Below are positions 28,705 through 37,542 of a DNA stretch of 64,000 nucleotides, one piece after another. The stretch is taken from positions 1 through 64,000 of the forward strand of contig CAVKYE010000002.1 in assembly GCA_963660615.1 (NCBI GenBank), in the 5' to 3' direction. This DNA comes from Coprosoma sp963660615 (GTDB taxonomy: Bacteria > Bacillota_I > Bacilli_A > RF39 > UBA660). Positions within the stretch are counted from its first letter, which is position 1, and the number at the start of each line of letters is the position of its first letter. Made by a program: the position numbers and the translations under genes. Under the pieces are notes generated by a model. It was given only the letters and a program-made list of their open reading frames with translations. It was not told where the DNA came from and did no database searches.

Positions 28705-29899
28705 ACTAAAAAAACAAATATTTCTAACAATTTATCTTTCCCTTACCATAAGCCTTTTAAGCATCATCATAGTCTTTACAGTCCAAAATTACATCCAAAA
28801 TTATAACACAATCAAAAACACTTTAAACATAAATCACGAAAAGCAAAACATAAATCCAAAAGAAACACCAAAAGAAAACCCGCAAAACATCAAATTCGTA
28901 GACACCATAATGTATACCGCACTGCTAGATGAAAATAACAACATAAAAGATATAATAAACCATTCCAATAACCAAATAACCACCGAAGAAATAAAAGAAA
29001 TAGCCACCAAAATCCTAAACAATCAAAAAGAAAATAAAATTCACATCGGATTTCTCTACATAGAAACATATTCATATAACTATAATAAAAATAATGAACT
29101 AATAATACTTGATAACACAGCCACCACAAAAAGTCTCATTTTGTCCCTATACCTATCCATAATAATATTTATAATATTAGAAATAATCATAATCATAATT
29201 TCTAAATACATAACAAAAAAAATAGTAACCCCCGTAAAAGACTCTTTCGAAAAACAAAAACAATTCATAACAGATGCTTCTCACGAACTAAAAACCCCAC
29301 TATCAGTAATCATTGCAAGTGCCGATGCCGAAGAAGAAAACAAAGGAAAAACAAAATGGCTCCAAAACATAAAATACGAATCAGATAGAATGAATAACCT
29401 CATAACAGACCTATTAGAACTATCAAATAGTGAAATAAAAAACAAACCAAAAAAAGAACAAAACCTTTCAAAAATAACCGAGCTATCTGTTCTTGCCTTA
29501 GAAGCAAAAGCCTACGAAGAAAACGTCATCTTAGAATATAACATCAAAGAAAACATAAACCTAAATCTAGACGAAAGCAGTATAAAACAACTAATCGAAA
29601 TATTACTAGATAACGCCATAAAACATTCATATAAAAATAATAAAATAACAATAAACCTAGAAGAAAACGAAAAATATATAACCCTATCAGTACAAAATAA
29701 AGGAAAACCAATCCCCCAAGGCGAAGAAGAAAAAATATTCTATAGATTCTATAGAGTAGACAAATCAAGAGACAGAAAAGAAAATAGATATGGCCTAGGA
29801 CTTGCCATTGCCAAAAACATCGTTCAAAACCATAACGGAACAATAAGTGCTACCTCAAAAAACGAAACAACCACCTTTAAAGTTTTATTCAAAAAATAA
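28697..29899 (+). CDS. Sensor histidine kinase
   Basis: The 400-residue kinase has two transmembrane helices (about 8-30 and 150-172) flanking an Asn/Lys-rich external domain. Its HisKA box is DASHELKTPLS with phosphoacceptor His near 196, and the HATPase region has LLDNAIKHSYKNN (N box) and GLGLAIAKNIVQNHNG (G box). It pairs with the preceding response regulator. A hairpin overlapping its last codons (29880-29906, GTTTTATT/AATAAAAC plus T run) is a terminator. Confidence 0.93.
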   Translation: MNKLKKQIFLTIYLSLTISLLSIIIVFTVQNYIQNYNTIKNTLNINHEKQNINPKETPKENPQNIKFVDTIMYTALLDENNNIKDIINHSNNQITTEEIKEIATKILNNQKENKIHIGFLYIETYSYNYNKNNELIILDNTATTKSLILSLYLSIIIFIILEIIIIIISKYITKKIVTPVKDSFEKQKQFITDASHELKTPLSVIIASADAEEENKGKTKWLQNIKYESDRMNNLITDLLELSNSEIKNKPKKEQNLSKITELSVLALEAKAYEENVILEYNIKENINLNLDESSIKQLIEILLDNAIKHSYKNNKITINLEENEKYITLSVQNKGKPIPQGEEEKIFYRFYRVDKSRDRKENRYGLGLAIAKNIVQNHNGTISATSKNETTTFKVLFKK

Positions 29900-29907
29900 A
29901 ACTTTTT
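29880..29907 (+). terminator. Terminator overlapping the kinase stop codon
   Basis: GTTTTATT pairs with AATAAAAC around CAAAA, followed by six T. The spacer to 30017 holds two ribosome-binding-site-like sequences (AAAGGAGG near 29944 and AAAGGAGAG near 30001); only the second serves an ORF, and the first precedes an ATG-TAA. Confidence 0.65.
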
Positions 29908-30016
29908 TAATATTTATTTAAGAAAAATATTATATTATTAATACGAAAGGAGGAAATCCTAGAAAAAATGTAAAAAAATCAAAAAATATGCAATAATAAA
30001 AAAGGAGAGTGAAAAA

Positions 30017-31825
30017 ATGAAAAGAAGCATAAAAAACATAATAATGATATCAATAGCAGTATTAACCATCATCGGCATAATAGTAACCATGCATTTTGCC
30101 CAAAATAGTAGTGTAAGTACACAAATTTCAAGCACCACCCAAAACAGCGAGACACCACAAATGCCAAACGATCAAAATAATAATTCAAGTAATAATCAAA
30201 ACACACCACCAGAAAAACCAGACAATAATTCATCAAACAATAACCAAAACACTCCACCAGAAAAACCAGAAGATAATTCATCAAACGATACTCAAAACAA
30301 TAATCAAACAACCACAAACGACAATTCAGCAAGCACGCAAAATAATGCACCAAACATGCAAGGACAAGACAATATGCAAACACAAATGCCAAATAGTACA
30401 AACACACTAGGTCTAGTTTATTACATATTATACATAACCGAAGGGCTAATAATTTCGGTAATCATAATGTATCTAATAATGTCAAAATTTAATAAAAAAA
30501 CATTCAAAGAAACCTTTGAAAACAAAGACAAAATAATTATAAGCATCCTTTCAATAATAATACTAACCACCATCATAAGTTATACAAACATAAAACTAAC
30601 CCAAGCCAAAACAAATACCCCAAGCCAAACCGCCCAAGTAACATATAGCGCCCAAGAAGAAATAACCGAAAATACAAAATTATCAAATAAAACATATACA
30701 TCAAAAAAAGCCGATGAAAACGCCATATTAGTAACCAACAACACATCCACCTTATCAAATATAACTGTAACAAAAAAAGGAAATTCAAATAGCGGAGATA
30801 ACAGCAATTTCTACGGAAATAACTCCGCTATTTTAGCAAAAGATAAAGCCATTTTAACTTTAAAAAACATAAATGTAATAACCAAAGCAAACGGCGCTAA
30901 CGGAGTATTTTGTTATGGTGGAAGTGCCACAACCACAAACACATCTTCAGACGGAACCACTATAAATATAAAAAACTCAAAAATAAAAACAACAGGTGAT
31001 AATGCCGGCGGAATAATGACAACAGGTGGAGGTATAACAAATGCCACAAATCTAACAATAACAACCGAAGGAACCTCTTCAGCCGCCATTAGAACAGATA
31101 GAGGAGGCGGAACCGTAAACGTAAACAAAGGAACATACGAAACCAAAGGACAAGGATCACCAGCCATCTATTCAACCGCAAACATCACCGTAAAAAATGC
31201 CACCCTAAAAGCAACAGCATCAGAAGGCGTTGTCATAGAAGGAAAAAACAAAGTAAACCTAAATAATGTAACCCTAACAGACACTAATAACAAATTAAAT
31301 GGAAAATCAACCACCTATAAGAACATCTTCATATATCAATCAATGAGTGGAGATGCCGATGAAGGAACCGCCACATTCACAACAAAAGACTCAAAAATAA
31401 CCACAAACAAAGGAGATACCTTATATGTAACAAATACCAAAGCCAAAATAACCCTAGAAAACAACACCATTACAAATAATGACAAAACAAGTTCATTCCT
31501 AAGAATTCAAAAAGATTCATGGGGAAATGAAGGACAAAACGGTGGTGATGTCACCCTAACCCTAAAAAATCAAAAAGTAAACGGAAACATCGTAGTAGAT
31601 AGCATATCAACCCTAAACATGAAACTAAAAAACAACTCATACTATGAAGGTGCTATAAACGAAGATAAAACCGCCAAAAGCATCAAACTAGCCCTAGACA
31701 AAACATCAAAAATAAAACTAACAAAAGATAGTTACGTTACAAGTCTAACCAATGAAGACGAAAGTTATAGCAACATAGACTTTAATGGATATAAATTATA
31801 TGTAAATGGTAAAGCCATAAACTAA
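30017..31825 (+). CDS. Membrane-anchored beta-helix surface protein
   Basis: The 602-residue protein has an N-terminal transmembrane helix (about 8-27), a Pro/Asn/Gln linker with three imperfect repeats around PPEKP...NNSSNN (50-100), two more transmembrane helices (about 133-155 and 170-192), and a long repetitive beta-solenoid (about 215-600) of Thr/Asn/Gly-rich rungs such as NLTITTEGTSSAAI and NITVKNATLKATASEG, like pectate-lyase-fold adhesins. No LPXTG motif is seen. Its position after a two-component system suggests regulated display. It may bind or process a glycan (inference). Confidence 0.8.
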   Translation: MKRSIKNIIMISIAVLTIIGIIVTMHFAQNSSVSTQISSTTQNSETPQMPNDQNNNSSNNQNTPPEKPDNNSSNNNQNTPPEKPEDNSSNDTQNNNQTTTNDNSASTQNNAPNMQGQDNMQTQMPNSTNTLGLVYYILYITEGLIISVIIMYLIMSKFNKKTFKETFENKDKIIISILSIIILTTIISYTNIKLTQAKTNTPSQTAQVTYSAQEEITENTKLSNKTYTSKKADENAILVTNNTSTLSNITVTKKGNSNSGDNSNFYGNNSAILAKDKAILTLKNINVITKANGANGVFCYGGSATTTNTSSDGTTINIKNSKIKTTGDNAGGIMTTGGGITNATNLTITTEGTSSAAIRTDRGGGTVNVNKGTYETKGQGSPAIYSTANITVKNATLKATASEGVVIEGKNKVNLNNVTLTDTNNKLNGKSTTYKNIFIYQSMSGDADEGTATFTTKDSKITTNKGDTLYVTNTKAKITLENNTITNNDKTSSFLRIQKDSWGNEGQNGGDVTLTLKNQKVNGNIVVDSISTLNMKLKNNSYYEGAINEDKTAKSIKLALDKTSKIKLTKDSYVTSLTNEDESYSNIDFNGYKLYVNGKAIN

Positions 31826-31857
31826 AAGAGTATAGAAAAAACTATACTCTTTTTATA
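31826..31857 (+). terminator. Terminator
   Basis: AAGAGTATAG pairs with CTATACTCTTT around an A-rich loop, followed by a T run. A second hairpin CAATC/GATTG plus T run at 31957-31983 lies before smc. Confidence 0.8.
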
Positions 31858-32026
31858 CCGTTATGATTTTATCAAAATAATAAAAATTTACAAAAATAAC
31901 TACATAATCCCAATAACATCAGTTATAAATCATAAAAAATGACTTTCAAAAGTCTCAAACAATCATAACCGATTGTTTTTTAAGGCTTTTTTTGATATAA
32001 TTAAAAAAGTGTAAGGTGGTAAAAGT

Positions 32027-34969
32027 ATGTATTTAAAAGAAATAAAAGCAAGTGGATTTAAATCATTCGCAGACAAAACAACAATAAACCTATCAAAAGG
32101 CATAACTGGAATAGTCGGACCAAACGGTTCTGGAAAAAGTAACGTTGTCGACGCCATCAGATGGGTATTAGGAGAACAATCAGTAAAATCGCTTCGTGGA
32201 GATGGAAATATGACCGACGTAATATTCCAAGGAAGCAAAAGTAGAAACCCCATGAATATTGCATCAGTCACCCTAATTTTAAACAACGAAGATAAATACT
32301 TGCCCTTAGAATATGATGAAGTTGCCCTCAAAAGAAGAGTTTACAAAGATGGCACCAACGAATACTATCTAAATGGTGAAAAAGTAAGATTAAAAGACAT
32401 AACAAACCTTCTATTAGATAGTGGCATCGCCAAAGAAAGTTTCAACATCATATCACAAGGAAAAATCGAAGAAGTCATCAGCAGTAAACCAGAAGAAAGA
32501 AGAGTAATATTTGAAGAAGCCTCAGGCGTTTTAAAATACAAAAGAAGAAAAGAAGAAGCCATAAGAAAACTAGATAAAACCCATGATAACCTAAATAGAG
32601 TAGGAGATATCATAAAAGAACTAGAACCCCAAATAACCCCACTAAAAGAAGCTAAAGAAAAAGCCGAAGAATACCTAAAAGCCAAAGAAGAATTAGAAAC
32701 CGTCGAAGTTGCCCTAATAACCGAAGACATAACAAACCTAAACACCAAATATTTAGAAAACAAAAACCAAATAAACACCCTAGAAGACGAAATATTAAAC
32801 CTAGAATCAAAAAACACCGCCACAGACACAAACGTAGTCAAACTAAAAACCGAAATCACATATCTAGAAAACAAAATAAAAGAAAGTCAAAAAAACCTCC
32901 TAGAACTAACCACAAAAACAGAAAAACTCAACAGTACAAAAGCCATCATCATCGAAAGAAAAAACTACGAAGTAGAAGATACTAAACTCCACAACAAAAT
33001 CATCGACCTAAACGAAAAGAAAAATAAATTAACAAATGAAATAGAATCAGAAGAAACAGACATCATAAACATAAATAAAGAAATCCAAAAAGAAGAAGAA
33101 AAAGAAACCAAAATACAAACTACTCTAAAAACCATAAAAGAAACAAAAAGCCAAATAAATCAGACCCTATCAAAAACCATAAGAACCAAACAAACATTAG
33201 AATATAAAAAAGAAACACTAAAACAAAACATCGAAAATGGAAGCCTGCTCCCAATAGGAGTAAAAAGCGTATTAAATAATCCTAAATTAACAGGAATCCA
33301 TAACACCCTAGGAAACCTAATTGAAACCGAAGAAAAATACGCAACCGCCATCTCTACAATCCTAGGTTACTCATCTAATAACATAATAGTAGATGATGAA
33401 GAAACCGCCAAAGAAGCCATCAATTCAATCAAACAAGTAGGAAGAGCCACATTCTATCCATTAAACATCATAAAACCCAAATACATAGATAATAATGTTT
33501 TAGAAATAATAAATCATGAGCCCTACTTCATCTGTGTAGCCAGTGACCTTGTTAAAACCGAAAAAATATACACCAACATCATCCTAAACCAACTAGGAAA
33601 CGCATTAGTAACAGATGACATAAATAACGCCATAAAATTAAGCAAAAAAATAAACCATCGTTACAAAATAGCCACTACAAATGGTGAAATAATAAACCCA
33701 GGTGGATCATTAACTGGAGGAAAACAAAACAAAAAAGGAAACACCATCCAAGAAAAATATGAACTAGAAAATATTATAAATCAAATAAACACCTTAGAAA
33801 AAACCATCAAAGAAAAAGAAAATCAAATAAATGAAAGCGACTACAAAGAAAAATCAGAAGAAGACAAAATATATCTAATTCAAAAAGAAATTATGTTAAA
33901 AAAAGAAACCATCAAAAGAAAACAAAAAAACATAACCACCCTAAAAGACGAACTAGAAAAAGTAAATCTAGACTTAAGAGGTACAAATAACCTTCTAAAT
34001 GGTACTTTATCAAAAGAAGAAGAAGACATCATCGAAAAATACTACGAAAGCATCAAACAAAAAGAAGCCGAAGAAAAAAAACTAGATATCCTAAACAATC
34101 AAAAAGAAGAACTAACAGAAAATCTAGAAGAAGCCGAAATGATTTCCAAAAAAGAAAACAGCCAGTACAACACCAAAACAAAAGAACTAAAAGAATTAGA
34201 AATCATAACCAATCGTCTAGATGTCAAATTAGATAATCTTCTAAATACCCTAAGCGAAACATATAGTATCACCTATGAAAAAGCCAAAGCAAACTATAAA
34301 CTAGAAATAGAATATAACGAAGCCAAAACCAAAGTAAACAGCCTAAAAAGAAAAATCAAAGACCTAGGCATCGTCAATCTAGCCGCCAAAGAAGAATACG
34401 AAAGAGTAAGCGAAAGATATAACTTCCTATTAAAACAAACAACTGATCTTAAAGACGCCGAAGCCACCTTACTCGAAATCATAAACGAAATGGATAAAAT
34501 CATGGTAAAAGACTTCAAAGAAACCTTTCAAATAATAAATAGTCACTTTGAAGAAACATTTAAAGAACTATTCAAAGGAGGTAAAGCAAGTCTAAAACTA
34601 ACAGAACCATCAAACATGCTAGAAACTGGAATCGAAATAATTGCCAGCCCACCAGGCAAAAAACTAAGTACCATTTCTCTACTATCAGGAGGAGAAAAAA
34701 CCCTAACCGCCATCAGCCTATTATTTGCCATCATAAAATCAAGACCCGCCCCATTTTGCGTCTTAGACGAAGTAGAAGCTGCCTTAGACGAAGCCAACGT
34801 CGACGCCTTTGGAGAATACGTAACCAAACTTAAAACATTATCACAATTCATCATAATCACCCATAAGAAAAAGACAATGGAATACGCCGACATACTATAC
34901 GGAATAACCATGCAAGAATCAGGCGTCAGCAAACTAGTAAGTGTAAAACTAGAAGATATAGAAAAGTAA
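32027..34969 (+). CDS. smc: Chromosome segregation protein SMC (short form)
   Basis: The 980-residue SMC has an N-terminal head with Walker A GPNGSGKSNVVDAI (32-45 region), coiled coil from about 170, hinge from about 408 to 560 (GVKSVLNNPKLTGIHNTLGN), return coil, and a C-terminal head with signature LLSGGEKTLTAISL and Walker B FCVLDEVEAALD. Bacterial SMC is usually about 1180 residues; here each coiled-coil arm is roughly 100 residues shorter, similar to Mollicutes SMC. It forms the condensin ring with ScpA/ScpB. A terminator stem is embedded in its last codons. The usual neighbour ftsY is absent. Confidence 0.96.
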   Translation: MYLKEIKASGFKSFADKTTINLSKGITGIVGPNGSGKSNVVDAIRWVLGEQSVKSLRGDGNMTDVIFQGSKSRNPMNIASVTLILNNEDKYLPLEYDEVALKRRVYKDGTNEYYLNGEKVRLKDITNLLLDSGIAKESFNIISQGKIEEVISSKPEERRVIFEEASGVLKYKRRKEEAIRKLDKTHDNLNRVGDIIKELEPQITPLKEAKEKAEEYLKAKEELETVEVALITEDITNLNTKYLENKNQINTLEDEILNLESKNTATDTNVVKLKTEITYLENKIKESQKNLLELTTKTEKLNSTKAIIIERKNYEVEDTKLHNKIIDLNEKKNKLTNEIESEETDIININKEIQKEEEKETKIQTTLKTIKETKSQINQTLSKTIRTKQTLEYKKETLKQNIENGSLLPIGVKSVLNNPKLTGIHNTLGNLIETEEKYATAISTILGYSSNNIIVDDEETAKEAINSIKQVGRATFYPLNIIKPKYIDNNVLEIINHEPYFICVASDLVKTEKIYTNIILNQLGNALVTDDINNAIKLSKKINHRYKIATTNGEIINPGGSLTGGKQNKKGNTIQEKYELENIINQINTLEKTIKEKENQINESDYKEKSEEDKIYLIQKEIMLKKETIKRKQKNITTLKDELEKVNLDLRGTNNLLNGTLSKEEEDIIEKYYESIKQKEAEEKKLDILNNQKEELTENLEEAEMISKKENSQYNTKTKELKELEIITNRLDVKLDNLLNTLSETYSITYEKAKANYKLEIEYNEAKTKVNSLKRKIKDLGIVNLAAKEEYERVSERYNFLLKQTTDLKDAEATLLEIINEMDKIMVKDFKETFQIINSHFEETFKELFKGGKASLKLTEPSNMLETGIEIIASPPGKKLSTISLLSGGEKTLTAISLLFAIIKSRPAPFCVLDEVEAALDEANVDAFGEYVTKLKTLSQFIIITHKKKTMEYADILYGITMQESGVSKLVSVKLEDIEK

Positions 34970-34984
34970 ACACTTACTTTTTTT
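34935..34984 (+). terminator. Terminator using the smc 3' coding end
   Basis: AGTAAGTGT inside the last smc codons (34937-34945 region) pairs with ACACTTACT after the stop (34970-34978 region), followed by seven T. Confidence 0.7.
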
Positions 34985-35048
34985 GTAATCAAATGTCGAA
35001 AACCTATAAAACAATAAAAAAATATTGTACTATAATTTTGGTGATAAT

Positions 35049-35855
35049 ATGACATTAGAAATAAAAGGAAAAGAATATAAAATAAACTATCAAGAAAGCT
35101 TAAACAAATATCAAAAAGAAATAAATAAACAAAACCCAAGCATCAAAGAAAACTTCAAAAAATATAAAATAAAAGAATTTACCCTAAAAAGCAAAAACAA
35201 AATAGTCACATATGAAATAAACGGGATCCCCCACGCAATAATCACAAATAAAAGCATCAAAGAAAAAATCATAGAAAAACTAAACCCTAAAAAAGATATA
35301 GAAAATCAAATAGAAGATATTCTTTCAAAAGAAAGCAATAAAATATTAAAAACCGAAACCATCATAAATAGTGGCAAACTAACCATCGAAAAAGCTGACA
35401 TACTAAGAATCATTAAAACAAAAGCCGAAACAGAAGCCGCCTTTTGGGTAAACACAAACAACAAACAGATAAAAGGTATAGTATTAATAAACAATATTTG
35501 CTGGAAACCAGTAGTAATTCATTCATTAAACTTAAACAAAATAGACGATATAGAATTTCCCAAAGAAAGAAGTATAAACCCAAACGAAGCCAAACTATTA
35601 AACGATAATCTAATAAACATATACCTAAACCTAATAAAATATAAAACACTCACCCAAGACCAAGTCATACTAATAGATAAATGCGACGAAGAAAATATCC
35701 CAAACACCCTAAAACCTCTATATAAAGAAATAATAAACTTATACCAAAAAAGAAAAACAAAAAACGCCTACATCGAAGCCGCATTAATAATTTTCCTAAG
35801 TGGTCTCTTAACAGGAACCATCATAATCACTATATTTAAACTTACAATAATATAA
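35049..35855 (+). CDS. Hypothetical protein with C-terminal membrane anchor
   Basis: The 268-residue, Lys/Ile/Asn-rich protein has a cytoplasmic-looking body and one C-terminal transmembrane helix (about 243-265, ALIIFLSGLLTGTIIITIF). ATG 35049 follows TTGGTGATA; an upstream TTG at 35025 lies before that site and is less likely. No domain recognised. It sits between smc and an ABC-F gene with its own terminator (35861-35886, AAAAGAAT/ATTCTTTT). Confidence 0.65.
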   Translation: MTLEIKGKEYKINYQESLNKYQKEINKQNPSIKENFKKYKIKEFTLKSKNKIVTYEINGIPHAIITNKSIKEKIIEKLNPKKDIENQIEDILSKESNKILKTETIINSGKLTIEKADILRIIKTKAETEAAFWVNTNNKQIKGIVLINNICWKPVVIHSLNLNKIDDIEFPKERSINPNEAKLLNDNLINIYLNLIKYKTLTQDQVILIDKCDEENIPNTLKPLYKEIINLYQKRKTKNAYIEAALIIFLSGLLTGTIIITIFKLTII

Positions 35856-35922
35856 ACCAAAAGAATCTAGAATTCTTTTTCTTTTAAAAAAAATATGATA
35901 TAATCAATAAGCAGGTGATAAA

Positions 35923-37515
35923 ATGTTACAAGTAAAAAATGTTAGTTTAAGATTTGGCAGTAGAGTATTATTTGAAGACGTAAACCTAGAATTCAAAGAT
36001 GACAACTGCTATGGAATAATCGGTGCCAACGGAGCTGGAAAAAGTACTTTTTTAAAAATACTAGAAGGAATAGTAGAAACAACCAAAGGAGAAGTAATAA
36101 AAGATAAACACGAAAGACTTTCATTCTTAAAGCAAAACCACAACGTTTACGACGAATATACCGTACTCCAAACCGTCATAATGGGAAACGAAAAACTATA
36201 TAATATCATGAAAGAAAAAGATGCCCTATATATGAAAGAAGACTTCACAAATGAAGATGGCATAAAAGTAGGAAAGCTAGAAGCAGAGTTCGAAGCTATG
36301 GGTGGCTGGGAATCAGAAAGCGATGCCGCCATTCTTCTAAATGGACTTGGTTTAAATAGCGAATTTCACGAAAAACAAATGAAAGAACTAAAAGAAAAAG
36401 ACAAAGTCAAAGTCCTACTCGCATCCGCACTTTTTGGAAAACCAGATATATTACTACTAGACGAACCAACCAATGGACTTGATATCAAAAGCAAAATGTG
36501 GCTAGAAGACTTTCTCATAAACTTCAAAGGAACCGTTATCCTAGTATCCCACGATAGACACTTTTTAAACACCGTATGCACCCACATGGTAGACATCGAT
36601 AGAGAAAGAATAAAAATGACAATTGGTAACTACGACTTCTGGTATCAATCAAATGAATTAATGCAAAAACAAATAAAAGACTCAAACAAGAAAAAAGAAG
36701 AAAAAATAAAAGAATTGCAAACATTCATAGCTAGATTCTCCGCCAACGCTTCAAAATCAAAACAAGCAACATCAAGAAAAAAACTTCTAGAAAAAATAGA
36801 ACTAGACGAACTAAAACCATCATCAAGAAAATACCCATATATAAACTTTGAATACGAAAAACGCCTAGGCAAAGAAATAATTCATTTAAGAAAAATAAAC
36901 GTAAATATAAAAGGCAAGCAAATTCTAAAAGACTTTAGTATAACCATAAGAAAAGAAGATAAAATAGCCCTAATCGGCGAAAACGAAATAGCCAAAACAA
37001 CCCTATTCAAAGTATTAACCGGTGAAATAATTCCCGACAGTGGTGAAATAAAAATAGGTTCAACCGTAATAATGTCATATTTTCCCAAAAACCATGACAA
37101 ATATTTTAAAACAAACGAAAACCTAGTAGAATTTCTAAGAAAATATTCAGAAAACAAAGAAGATAGTTTTGTAAGAGGATTTTTAGGAAGAATGCTTTTC
37201 TCTGGTGAAGAATCCTTAAAAAACATAAATGTCCTATCAGGCGGCGAAAAAGTTAGACTAATGTTTTCAAAAATGATGATGAATAAAGGAAACATCCTAC
37301 TATTAGACGAACCAACAAACCACCTAGACATTGAATCAATAACTTCATTAAATAATGCCCTAACAAAGTTTGATGGTCCAATAATAATTGCTACTTACGA
37401 TACCGAATTAATTGAAACAATTTCAAATAGACTAATATACATAGAAAAAGATGGAACATATATAGATAAACAAATGAACTATGAAGACTTCCTCTTAAAA
37501 TATGACAAAAAATAA
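35923..37515 (+). CDS. ABC-F family ATP-binding protein (ribosome-associated type)
   Basis: The 530-residue protein has two nucleotide-binding domains with Walker A motifs GANGAGKST (near 38) and GENEIAKTT (degenerate, near 350), signatures LKEKDKVKV (weak) and LSGGEKVRL, and Walker B LLLDEPTNGLD and LLLDEPTNHLD. There are no membrane helices. Arg/Lys-rich interdomain linker residues 240-300 fit ABC-F. The layout resembles YkpA/YbiT-type EttA-related factors that act at the ribosomal E site rather than transporters. The atypical second Walker A (GENEIAKTT instead of GxxGxGKS/T) is notable. Confidence 0.88.
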   Translation: MLQVKNVSLRFGSRVLFEDVNLEFKDDNCYGIIGANGAGKSTFLKILEGIVETTKGEVIKDKHERLSFLKQNHNVYDEYTVLQTVIMGNEKLYNIMKEKDALYMKEDFTNEDGIKVGKLEAEFEAMGGWESESDAAILLNGLGLNSEFHEKQMKELKEKDKVKVLLASALFGKPDILLLDEPTNGLDIKSKMWLEDFLINFKGTVILVSHDRHFLNTVCTHMVDIDRERIKMTIGNYDFWYQSNELMQKQIKDSNKKKEEKIKELQTFIARFSANASKSKQATSRKKLLEKIELDELKPSSRKYPYINFEYEKRLGKEIIHLRKINVNIKGKQILKDFSITIRKEDKIALIGENEIAKTTLFKVLTGEIIPDSGEIKIGSTVIMSYFPKNHDKYFKTNENLVEFLRKYSENKEDSFVRGFLGRMLFSGEESLKNINVLSGGEKVRLMFSKMMMNKGNILLLDEPTNHLDIESITSLNNALTKFDGPIIIATYDTELIETISNRLIYIEKDGTYIDKQMNYEDFLLKYDKK

Positions 37516-37542
37516 ACTTAAGGAAACCCCTTAAGTTTTTAA
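37512..37542. terminator. Bidirectional terminator between convergent genes
   Basis: AAACTTAAGG pairs with CCTTAAGTTT around a short loop, with T runs on both strands. It ends the ABC-F gene and the minus-strand arylsulfotransferase gene. Confidence 0.8.
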
